A stretch of 5,331 bases of DNA from an uncultured Clostridia bacterium. Lineage in GTDB: Bacteria; Bacillota; Clostridia; Christensenellales; Borkfalkiaceae. The first letter of the stretch is position 1, and each line of letters opens with the position of its first letter. The position numbers and the translations under genes are program-made. Location of the stretch: the NCBI GenBank assembly GCA_947630775.1, contig CANRIY010000110.1, forward strand, positions 1 to 5,331, read 5' to 3'. Below the pieces are notes generated by a model, which ran no database searches, was not told the origin of the DNA, and saw only the letters and a program-made list of their open reading frames with translations. Shown in pieces: positions 1-5,314 of this stretch.

Positions 1-31
1 GAATTCACTTCCGCCGTGGGCGACTCAATTT

Positions 32-47
32 GCCGAACCCCTTCGGC
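32..47. repeat. Small perfect hairpin GCCGAA-CCCC-TTCGGC
   Basis: GCCGAA (32-37) and TTCGGC (42-47) form a six-pair stem with a four-base loop. On the minus strand it is followed by AAATTG, and on the plus strand by TTAATG, so neither side has a proper T-run. It could belong to a weak terminator or to a repeated element; the sequence alone does not decide. Confidence 0.3.
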
Positions 48-111
48 TTAATGTCCTATGAAACAGAAAAGGGACGGCCGAATCGTAATTGCAAGGCAGA
101 AGTTTTAACCC

Positions 112-143
112 CTCGCTCGCATTTATTTGCGATGCCCCGCGAG
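112..143. repeat. Bulged hairpin next to the long inverted repeat
   Basis: TCGCA (117-121) and TGCGA (128-132) form a stem with the loop TTTATT. Outside it, CTCGC (112-116) pairs with GCGAG (139-143), leaving TGCCCC (133-138) as a bulge. The bases 133-143 are also used by the longer inverted repeat, so the two foldings exclude each other. No T-run follows on either strand, so this is not a standard terminator. Confidence 0.35.
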
Positions 144-218
144 ATTCTTCGACAAGCTACTTCGCGCCAAGGACGGCGCTCGTGCCGCGCTTAGTGTAAT
201 AAGAATGCGCACGGGGCA
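133..218. repeat. Long imperfect inverted repeat, candidate dispersed intergenic element
   Basis: The region can fold on itself almost from end to end. TGCCCC (133-138) pairs with GGGGCA (213-218), GCG (139-141) with CGC (208-210), ATTCTT (144-149) with AAGAAT (201-206), AAGC (154-157) with GCTT (189-192), and GCGCC (164-168) with GGCGC (175-179). Only small bulges separate these blocks. The ends GCGAGATTCTTCG and CAGAATGAC resemble a type of repeat often seen between genes in bacterial genomes (recalled pattern, not searched). It lies downstream of era in sequence without a gene. It could also be a structured RNA. Confidence 0.5.
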
Positions 219-230
219 GAATGACGCGCG

Positions 231-251
231 AGGCGCGTCCGCGGGGCGCCT
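231..251. repeat. GC-rich hairpin downstream of era
   Basis: AGGCGC (231-236) and GCGCCT (246-251) are perfect inverted copies with a nine-base loop. The hairpin starts about 50 bases after the era stop, where an operon terminator would be expected, but no run of T follows in the minus-strand direction (the next bases are GC-rich). It may stabilise the 3' end of the mRNA or assist Rho-dependent termination; this is a guess. Confidence 0.35.
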
Positions 252-303
252 TGTGCAAAGCGAGCGGGGCGAGCAAAGAAATGAACGAAACTATCGAGCG
301 AAA

Positions 304-1191
304 CTACTCCGTCTCTCCGTATCCCAATTCTTTCAATAGACCCGCGCGGTCGCGCCAGTCCTCGCGGACCTTGACGTAGACCGTCAAAAACACTTTCGCG
401 CCGAGGAATTTCTCCATATCCTGCCGCGCAAAGGAAGCGACCTCTTTGAGCGCCTTCCCCTGCTTGCCGATCAGGATCGCCTTATGGTTGCGCTTTTCGC
501 ATACGATATCGAGATCGATCGCATAGGCGCCGTTTTCTCTCTTTTCAAAGGTATTGACGACGACCGCAACGCCGTGCGGGATCTCCTTCTCGTACTTGAG
601 CAAAATCTTCTCGCGCATGAGCTCGGAGATCATGAATTTTTCGCTTCTGTCCGAGACGACGTCGTCGGGGAACAGCTTGTCCCCCTCGGGAAGGAGCGCC
701 GCGATCTCCCGCTCCAAGAGCGCGATATTCCGCCCCTTTCTGGCGGAGACGGGAATGACGTCCGTCTCGATCCCCGCCTCATAGAGGATCTTCGCGTCCC
801 GCGGGATGTTTTCCTTGGGCATGATGTCCGTCTTGGTATAGGCGATGAGCATGGGAAGCCCGAGCGCGGCATATTTCTTCATGAGGGAAAGATCTTCCTC
901 CGAGACGCCCGCATGCCCGTCGTGGACGAACAGAATGACGTCCACCTCTTTGGAAGTATTCTCCGTCGCCCGCATCATGCGGTCGGTGAGTTCGTTTCTG
1001 TGGCGGTAGATCCCGGGCGTGTCCACAAAGACGATCTGGTGCTCCTCCCGTGTGAGGACGCCCATGATCCTGTCCCGCGTGGTCTGCGGTTTGGGAGAGA
1101 CGATGGCGACTTTCTCCCCCACCATGACGTTGACGAGGGTGCTCTTCCCCGCGTTCGCTCTGCCGATGACGGCAACCGTTCCGCTCCTCAT
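304..1191 (-). CDS. era: GTPase Era
   Basis: This is a 295-residue GTPase that binds 16S rRNA near its 3' end and acts as a checkpoint in small-subunit assembly, acting at the ribosome and the inner membrane face. The G1 motif is GRANAGKST (10-18), the G2 region QTTRDRI (36-42), G3 DTPG (57-60), G4 TKTD (119-122) and G5 SARKG (149-153). The linker LFPDDVVSDRSEKF (173-186) leads into the C-terminal KH domain, with the RNA-binding loop GKQG at 242-245 and the ending VYVKVREDWRD (271-281) then LLKELGY. Length is normal. The G4 motif has Thr instead of the usual Asn, and G1 has Ala at the two positions usually Pro and Val. The ATG overlaps the ybeY stop, with GGGGAG six bases upstream. In many relatives dgkA and cdd separate ybeY from era; here they are absent. 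Confidence 0.97.
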   Translation of the reverse strand: MRSGTVAVIGRANAGKSTLVNVMVGEKVAIVSPKPQTTRDRIMGVLTREEHQIVFVDTPGIYRHRNELTDRMMRATENTSKEVDVILFVHDGHAGVSEEDLSLMKKYAALGLPMLIAYTKTDIMPKENIPRDAKILYEAGIETDVIPVSARKGRNIALLEREIAALLPEGDKLFPDDVVSDRSEKFMISELMREKILLKYEKEIPHGVAVVVNTFEKRENGAYAIDLDIVCEKRNHKAILIGKQGKALKEVASFARQDMEKFLGAKVFLTVYVKVREDWRDRAGLLKELGYGETE

Positions 1192-1700
1192 GCTTCTCTC
1201 CCCAAATCGAGTTTTTCCATGATCTCTTCTTCGCGTAAACGCATCACGCGCTTGTCTTCTTCCGTCATATGGTCGTAGCCGAGGCAGTGCAGCGCGCCGT
1301 GGACGATGAGATACCCCATCTCCCGCGCAAAGGAATGTCCGTACTCTTCCGCCTGCTCCGCCGCCCGCTTTTTACAGACGGCGACGCTCCCGAGATACAG
1401 CCTCGCGCCCTTTTGCACCCATTCGCCCTTCCGCATCCCCATCACGGGTTCCACGCAATCGGCGTGCTCGGCGGCGCGGATGGGCTCCCCCGCCCTGTAA
1501 TCGGAAGCGGGGAAGGAGAGCACGTCGGTCACGGCGTCCACCCCGCGACTTTCCGCATTGAGGGCACGGATCTCCTCTTCGGAGACGACCGAGAGCTCCA
1601 ACACGAGGGGCATGTCCGCGTCAAAGACTTCGGAAACCGCCTGTGCGAGCTTTTTCCGCTGCGCCGCGGGAAGCCCGCCCTCAATCATGAGTTTCGTCAT
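1188..1700 (-). CDS. ybeY: Endoribonuclease YbeY (16S rRNA maturation factor)
   Basis: This is a 170-residue zinc-dependent endoribonuclease involved in 16S rRNA 3'-end processing and ribosome quality control, a known functional partner of Era. The metal-binding signature HGALHCLGYDH is at 134-144 with H134, H138 and H144; the usual Leu/Met after the second His is Cys here. Arg52 in SRGVDAVTDVLSFP matches the conserved catalytic arginine before the TDVLSFP motif (58-64). LGSVAVC (103-109) stands where many members have LGDI, and QAEEYGHSFARE (116-127) is family-typical. Between 65 and 102 there is a longer variable loop. The start is ATG at 1700 with AGGAGG six bases upstream, lying inside the end of pgpH. 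The stop overlaps the era ATG by four bases, suggesting coupled translation of the two 16S maturation proteins. Confidence 0.95.
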   Translation of the reverse strand: MTKLMIEGGLPAAQRKKLAQAVSEVFDADMPLVLELSVVSEEEIRALNAESRGVDAVTDVLSFPASDYRAGEPIRAAEHADCVEPVMGMRKGEWVQKGARLYLGSVAVCKKRAAEQAEEYGHSFAREMGYLIVHGALHCLGYDHMTEEDKRVMRLREEEIMEKLDLGREA

Positions 1701-3180
1701 CTTTCTCCTCCTGCACGGACTCTCCGCCGCGGTTGAAGCGGATGGACGGGTACTCCACGCGGTGATGATGCACGCTCGAGAGTGCGTCCACGAGCGTCTG
1801 TTTGATGGTCGTCAGATCCCGCATCGTGATGTCGCAATCCGCAAACTGCCCGAGGTCCATTCTCTCCTCGATGATACTGCGGACCGTCTTTTCGACCTTA
1901 TCGGGGGAGTGATCGGGAAGCGCGCGCGTCGCCGCCTCCGCACCGTCCGCGATCATGACGATCGCCGCGATCCTCGTCTGCGGCGTGGGACCGAAATAGG
2001 AATAATCACGGATATTCGCGTCGCCGCCCGAGATCCTGAGCGCCTTTTCATAGAAGAATTTGATGGGCAGCGTGCCGTGATGCTGGAGCGCGACGTCGGC
2101 GATCTGCTTGGGCAGATGGTTCGCCTGCAAGAGATCGTAGCCGTCCTTGGCGTGCGAGCGGATGATGTCCGCCGAGAGTTCGGGGGTGAGTGCGTTGGGG
2201 AGATTGTACCCCGTCTGGTTCTCGGTGAAGCAATCGGGCTGTTTGAGCTTGCCGACGTCGTGATAGTAGGCGGCGGCACGGGCGAGTTCGGCGTTCTCCC
2301 CGATCGCAACGGCACAGGCCTCCGAGAGCTGTGCGACGATGAGGGAGTGGTTGAAAGTCCCGGGCGCGTCCGTTTTGAGGCGGGCGAGAAGGGGCGCGTT
2401 GGTGCTCGTGAGTTCCCTCAGGCGGAAGAGCGTCAAGCGGTTGAAGACGACTTCGAAAATGGGCATGAGCGCGAGCGCGAGCACGGCGGAGATGATACTG
2501 CCGAGCATTCTGTAACCGATATTGGCAAGATAGAGCCCCCAGTCTGACTGGATCACGGAGAGATTGAGCAGGGCGACAACGAGGCTGGTGGGAAGGGCGA
2601 GGATGACGCCCGTAAAGATGAGCCCCGCACGCGTCTTGACGCTCCCCGCAAAGAAGACTGCGAGCGTTCCGCTGACGAACCCGAGCATGAGGGTGGAATA
2701 GACTTCTTCGACGAGACGGCCCGTATCGTAAGCGTTCGTATAGACGTCGATGACGAAGATCAGGAAGGTGAAGATGAAGTTCAAAAAGATCGCATGCCTT
2801 CTGTTGAGCAAAAAGAGCGTCAGGAGCGCGAAGAGCGCAAAGGGACGGGTGTAGTTATTGATGAATCTCCCGAACAGATAGCATATGATCGTACTCACGA
2901 TGAGCAGGGAAAAGATGAGGAGCGTGTTCCGCGTCTTTACAAGCATCTCCCTGTCCTCGAAGAAGAAATAGAAGAAGATGATGACGACGAGGAAAAAGAC
3001 GCTCACCGTCACGAGGAGCACCTCGGAGATATGGTCGATGAAATACTGCGTCCATGCCGACGGGTCGTTCACGATGAGCATGACGAATATCACGGCAAGC
3101 AAAAACAAAAAGCACAGCACATAGACGCATACGCTCATTGCCATCCGCCGTTTGACGCGCGTTTCGGTATCACGCTTCAT
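1681..3180 (-). CDS. pgpH: Cyclic di-AMP phosphodiesterase PgpH (YqfF), lacking the extracellular domain
   Basis: This is a 499-residue membrane-anchored HD-domain protein, expected to hydrolyse the second messenger c-di-AMP to pApA in the cytoplasm. The N terminus is basic (about 1-13), followed by helix 1 (about 14-37), a short outer loop (38-53), and seven further hydrophobic segments to about 242 (roughly 54-74, 85-104, 112-125, 129-147, 160-179, 186-210, 222-242). The cytosolic HD domain follows. Its metal ligands are all visible in family order: H278 (FNHS), H307-D308 with K311 (YYHDVGK), H343, H367-H368 (QHHG) and D412 (MIADGAEAA). APGTFNHS and ENQTGYNLPNALTPELSADII are family-typical. 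Normal members have over 700 residues with a large extracellular 7TMR-HDED domain after helix 1; it is absent here. The start has GGGAGG seven bases upstream. The last 20 bases overlap ybeY. Catalytic assignment is secure by motif; substrate is inferred from family. Confidence 0.93.
   Translation of the reverse strand: MKRDTETRVKRRMAMSVCVYVLCFLFLLAVIFVMLIVNDPSAWTQYFIDHISEVLLVTVSVFFLVVIIFFYFFFEDREMLVKTRNTLLIFSLLIVSTIICYLFGRFINNYTRPFALFALLTLFLLNRRHAIFLNFIFTFLIFVIDVYTNAYDTGRLVEEVYSTLMLGFVSGTLAVFFAGSVKTRAGLIFTGVILALPTSLVVALLNLSVIQSDWGLYLANIGYRMLGSIISAVLALALMPIFEVVFNRLTLFRLRELTSTNAPLLARLKTDAPGTFNHSLIVAQLSEACAVAIGENAELARAAAYYHDVGKLKQPDCFTENQTGYNLPNALTPELSADIIRSHAKDGYDLLQANHLPKQIADVALQHHGTLPIKFFYEKALRISGGDANIRDYSYFGPTPQTRIAAIVMIADGAEAATRALPDHSPDKVEKTVRSIIEERMDLGQFADCDITMRDLTTIKQTLVDALSSVHHHRVEYPSIRFNRGGESVQEEKDDETHD
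1707..1712 (-). promoter_or_regulatory. Ribosome binding site of ybeY inside pgpH
   Basis: AGGAGG at 1712-1707 is followed by a six-base spacer and the ybeY ATG at 1700. It lies within the last codons of pgpH, where it contributes to the codons for Gln-Glu-Glu. This places the start at MTKLMIEGG rather than the internal Met5 and explains the 20-base gene overlap. Confidence 0.8.
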
Positions 3181-4148
3181 GATCTTTCCTCCCTCTTCCG
3201 TTTATTCTCCTGCGCCTCGTAGGCGCGCACGATCTTCATGACAAGGGGATGCCGCACGACGTCCTTTTCCGTGAGGCGGCATACGGCGATGTCCTCGACC
3301 CCTTTCAGGATGGTCACCGCCTGCCTGAGCCCGCTCGTCTTGCCCTCGGGAAGGTCGGTCTGCGTGAGGTCGCCCGTGACGACCATCTTGCTTCCCTCCC
3401 CGAGGCGGGTCAGAAACATCTTCATCTGCTCCCGCGTCGCGTTCTGCGCCTCGTCAAGAATGACAAAGGCGTTCGAGAGCGTTCTCCCCCGCATATAGGC
3501 GAGCGGGGCGACCTCGATCGCACCCTTTTCCATGAGTTTTTGGTAAGTTTCGAGCCCGAACATCTCTTGCAGGGCATCGTAGAGGGGGCGGAGATATGGA
3601 TCGACCTTGGTCTGGAGATCCCCCGGCAAAAATCCCAGTTTTTCGCCCGCTTCCACGGCGGGGCGGGTCAGGATGATCTTTTCGGCCTGCTTCCCCTTGA
3701 AAGCGGCGACCGCAAGGCATACGGCGAGATAGGTCTTGCCCGTTCCCGCGGGGCCTATGCCGAAGGTGACCGTATTCTTCTTGATGGCGTCGGCGTAATT
3801 CTTCTGCCCCACCGTCTTGCACTTGACGGGTTTGCCGCGCGAAGAGATCGCGATCACACCCTGCATGACGCTCTCAATATCCGAGGCATGTCCTTCCCGC
3901 GCCAGTTCGATGCAATACATGAGACTGCCTTTCTCGATCCTCTCGCCCGCGTCCACCGTCGAAAGCAAGCTCCTTATGACCTCTGCGCCGATGTCCGCCT
4001 CGTCCCCCTCGAAGCGGATGCTTGTCCCTTCGACATGAAAGACGAGACCGAGCTCCCGCGCGATGACCGTAACGTTTTCGTCAAAGACGCCGAGCACCTC
4101 GCTGAGCCGCGAAAGGTTTCCCGTATCCACTGTGGCGATCTTACCCAA
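3177..4148 (-). CDS. phoH: PhoH family ATPase
   Basis: This is a 323-residue cytoplasmic ATP-binding protein of the PhoH family, relatives of superfamily 1 helicases thought to act on RNA. An N-terminal region of about 100 residues precedes the ATPase core. Q115 (GQKNY) fits the adenine-contacting Q position. The Walker A motif GPAGTGKT is at 132-139, Walker B FVILDEAQN at 228-236 with D232 and E233, and the motif TGDLTQTDLP at 258-267 is characteristic of PhoH. LTRPAVEAGEKLGFLPGD (160-177) is another family hallmark. The tail is rich in Lys, Arg and Glu. Length is normal. The start is TTG, set by AGGAGG four bases upstream, 9 nt after the yqfD stop; no in-frame ATG exists near the N terminus. 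The stop overlaps the pgpH ATG by four bases. The placement before ybeY suggests a shared role in RNA or ribosome metabolism, which is inference. Confidence 0.96.
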   Translation of the reverse strand: MGKIATVDTGNLSRLSEVLGVFDENVTVIARELGLVFHVEGTSIRFEGDEADIGAEVIRSLLSTVDAGERIEKGSLMYCIELAREGHASDIESVMQGVIAISSRGKPVKCKTVGQKNYADAIKKNTVTFGIGPAGTGKTYLAVCLAVAAFKGKQAEKIILTRPAVEAGEKLGFLPGDLQTKVDPYLRPLYDALQEMFGLETYQKLMEKGAIEVAPLAYMRGRTLSNAFVILDEAQNATREQMKMFLTRLGEGSKMVVTGDLTQTDLPEGKTSGLRQAVTILKGVEDIAVCRLTEKDVVRHPLVMKIVRAYEAQENKRKREERS

Positions 4149-4152
4149 AATT

Positions 4153-4159
4153 CCTCCTC
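4153..4159 (-). promoter_or_regulatory. Ribosome binding site that sets the TTG start of phoH
   Basis: The minus strand reads GAGGAGG (4159-4153), sharing bases with the TGA stop of yqfD, followed by AATT and then TTG at 4148-4146. The strong match close to the TTG, and the absence of an ATG in the first 70 codons of the frame, decide the start. The overlap with the stop codon suggests that ribosomes finishing yqfD restart on phoH. Confidence 0.75.
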
Positions 4160-5018
4160 AGCCGAAGTTCAGGCTTGCCTCGGCGTGGCCCGTTCCTTCG
4201 ACCCGCCAGCCCTTCTCCGTTTTTGCCGTATGTATTCCTTCGATTTGCCCGAAGTCGAGCTCCGCCTGCAACTTTGCCGCCTCTTCCCCGAGCTCGTATT
4301 CCGCCGAGACGGGGAATGCGATCCGCACAAAGGCGACGACCGTGCTCTCGAGCTTCTTTTCGTCCTCGCCCGCGAGCGCGTACGGCTCCACGAGCGTCTG
4401 CCCCCGCTCCACACTGTCCCCGAGTTTGACGAGGGGGGTGCCGCGGAGCACGACGAGCTCTTCCACAACGCCCGATGCAGGCGAGAGAAGGGGCTCCCTT
4501 TTGAGGGGAGAGAGCTCTTCGCCCACTTCGACGCAGACGGTGAGGACGCCGCCCTCCCCTTTTACCGTACAAAAGTGTACGCGGGGAAGGGCGAGGATGC
4601 GCGCCGCCACGGCGCTTCCCTCGGGCATGTCCGAAAACAGCCCCACGCCTTCCTCGGCAAGGATCGCCCTGATCTCGGGTTCGAGATAGGCGCCGCTCCC
4701 CGTGACGCTGACGCGCAGCACTCTCCCTTGCAGGAACAAAATGCCGCACAGCGCAACGAGGGTGCCCGCAAAGAGCCCCGCCGCCCGCAGGCAGGATGTA
4801 AGCAGCTTCATCGCCCCCGCAGGGCGGGATTTTTTTATATTATAACACGAGCTGTTCAAAATTGCAAAAGCTTTTTTGCGGTCATTTGCGTTTACGGCAA
4901 GAATCAGCCCGTTTTTTTGGGTGCGGCGGGCGGAAAGTACCTCGATCCCCGCTTTGGAGAGGCGGTCGACGGCGCGATAGACGGAAAGTCCTTCGAGATA
5001 AAATTCATATGCGCGCAT
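4158..5018 (-). CDS. yqfD: Sporulation protein YqfD, shortened
   Basis: This is a 286-residue membrane protein of the YqfD sporulation family; B. subtilis yqfC and yqfD belong to the mother-cell sigma-E regulon. Visible order: a soluble N-terminal domain (about 1-68), one hydrophobic helix (about 79-97), a POTRA-like stretch starting LRVSVTGSG and ending VCVEVGEE (about 100-168), then a barrel-sandwich segment with GVVEELVV and VKLGDSVERGQTLV (183-210), and a C-terminal tail. The VK-GD-V-GQ pattern is typical of YqfD. Family members usually have about 380-400 residues, so this copy is about 100 shorter. The open frame continues upstream to 5177, but the ATG at 5018 is chosen because it follows the yqfC stop by one base, has a G-rich ribosome site, and starts family-like sequence (MRAYEFYLEG). 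Codons around residues 58-63 are unusually AT-rich and overlap a promoter-like element. Confidence 0.85.
   Translation of the reverse strand: MRAYEFYLEGLSVYRAVDRLSKAGIEVLSARRTQKNGLILAVNANDRKKAFAILNSSCYNIKKSRPAGAMKLLTSCLRAAGLFAGTLVALCGILFLQGRVLRVSVTGSGAYLEPEIRAILAEEGVGLFSDMPEGSAVAARILALPRVHFCTVKGEGGVLTVCVEVGEELSPLKREPLLSPASGVVEELVVLRGTPLVKLGDSVERGQTLVEPYALAGEDEKKLESTVVAFVRIAFPVSAEYELGEEAAKLQAELDFGQIEGIHTAKTEKGWRVEGTGHAEASLNFG
4816..4836 (+). terminator. Terminator-like hairpin opposite yqfD (antisense)
   Basis: The + strand has the stem CCCGC (4816-4820), loop AGG, GCGGG (4824-4828), then A and seven T residues (4830-4836). This is the shape of an intrinsic terminator, although the stem is short at five perfect G-C pairs. 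No + strand gene lies upstream of it, so it could only stop antisense RNA made against phoH and yqfD. It may also be a chance result of the AT-rich patch that forms the minus-strand promoter. Confidence 0.3.
4839..4867 (-). promoter_or_regulatory. Candidate vegetative promoter inside yqfD, driving phoH-era
   Basis: On the minus strand TTGCAA (4867-4862) is followed after exactly 17 bases by TATAAT (4844-4839), a perfect -10 hexamer. TG one base before the hexamer forms an extended -10 (TGTTATAAT). The -35 matches the consensus at four of six positions. The element lies in an AT-rich island within otherwise GC-rich yqfD, where the codons TGT TAT AAT ATA AAA AAA all end in A or T. The predicted RNA start is near 4832, about 680 bases before phoH. 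It would allow phoH, pgpH, ybeY and era to be expressed in growing cells while yqfC-yqfD follow the sporulation programme. Confidence 0.55.
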
Positions 5019-5019
5019 G

Positions 5020-5277
5020 TCACTCCCCCCGTTCCACCTTGGAGATATCCCCGCGCACGACAACGTCGCCGCGGAAGCACTTGCCGAGGGAGAGCTCCTT
5101 CCCCTCCACGGAAAGAGAGCCCTTCTTCCCCGCCAGAACGACGCGCTCGGGCGTAAATTCGAGGAGCCGCCTGACATTCTGGAAATATCCGCCCCTGCCG
5201 TCGAGCACGGTGTACTGCACGCGGTCTGAGGAGATCTCCCCGGGGATCGCGCCGAGGATCGCCTGAAACAGATTCAT
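5020..5277 (-). CDS. yqfC: Sporulation protein YqfC (YabP/YqfC family)
   Basis: This is an 85-residue protein of the YabP/YqfC family, small beta-rich proteins made in the mother cell during endospore formation; the molecular role is not known. The family pattern is seen in repeated short beta strands with glycine turns: GSLSVEG at residues 53-59, then VRGDISKVE at 74-82. Its place directly before yqfD and phoH is the strongest support, since this gene order is conserved in spore formers. The ATG at 5277 is preceded by an in-frame TAA nine bases upstream, so the protein cannot extend further. No Shine-Dalgarno sequence precedes this ATG. A later GTG at residue 20 would give only 66 residues and cut family sequence, so the ATG is preferred. 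The TGA stop is one base before the yqfD start. Identity is inferred from context plus pattern, because the sequence is divergent. Confidence 0.82.
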   Translation of the reverse strand: MNLFQAILGAIPGEISSDRVQYTVLDGRGGYFQNVRRLLEFTPERVVLAGKKGSLSVEGKELSLGKCFRGDVVVRGDISKVERGE

Positions 5278-5285
5278 ATGTGCTT

Positions 5286-5314
5286 ATTGTATGCTTTTCC
5301 GCACCGTTTTACTA
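5286..5314 (-). promoter_or_regulatory. Candidate sporulation (sigma-E-like) promoter of yqfC
   Basis: The minus strand reads CATACAAT at 5293-5286, a full match to the sigma-E -10 consensus CATACANT. Fourteen bases upstream is TAGTAAA (5314-5308), a weak match to the -35 element. The same bases also fit the sigma-K -10 pattern CATAnnnTA, and contain TACAAT, five of six for a vegetative -10 but without a good -35. The location fits the known sigma-E control of yqfC in B. subtilis. The -10 box ends only eight bases before the ATG, so the transcript would have almost no leader. Confidence 0.45.

Larger units (their letters stand above)
1..303. other. Non-coding region downstream of era
   Basis: No convincing gene is visible on either strand. 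The frame from base 1 on the plus strand ends at TAA 49-51 after 16 codons and cannot be judged. A frame from 127 to 339 crosses the inverted repeat and the end of era and looks like an artefact. The stretch holds several hairpins and a long imperfect inverted repeat, entered separately. CGAAACTA occurs twice, at 286-293 and 299-306, the second copy covering the era stop. In relatives recO often follows era; its start is not seen here. Confidence 0.6.

Noticed and set aside
1..51. Possible C-terminal end of a plus-strand gene (16 codons then TAA)
   Set aside because: Too short to judge; no recognisable motif and a hairpin lies within it.
127..339. Small plus-strand frame of 70 codons
   Set aside because: It crosses the inverted repeat and the 3' end of era, has no ribosome site, and its composition reflects the repeat.
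484..1278. Open frame of 264 codons on the plus strand opposite era
   Set aside because: Mirror frame of era, whose G motifs and KH domain are certain.
1377..1394. YbeY with LGSV in place of LGDI, suspected loss of a conserved residue
   Set aside because: I recall LGSI/LGSV as usual in many clostridial YbeY proteins, and the three metal histidines and Arg52 are intact, so this is probably ordinary variation.
1558..2547. Open frame of 329 codons on the plus strand opposite pgpH
   Set aside because: Same register effect against a gene with clear HD motifs; no recognisable protein features.
3249..5156. Open frame of 635 codons on the plus strand across phoH and yqfD
   Set aside because: It lies exactly in codon register with the two minus-strand genes, which share a frame. 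Stops would need TTA, CTA or TCA codons in the real genes, and these are rare in GC-rich DNA, so the long frame is a by-product. Its protein shows no recognisable family and is rich in Arg, Asp and Glu.
5019..5177. Upstream extension of the yqfD frame by 53 codons
   Set aside because: The extra residues overlap yqfC in another frame, are low-complexity Ser/Arg/Ala-rich, and precede a well-placed ATG with a ribosome site and family-like N terminus.
5230..5239. Ten-base palindrome GGAGATCTCC within yqfC, possible operator
   Set aside because: It is within coding sequence, occurs once, and is short enough to arise by chance.
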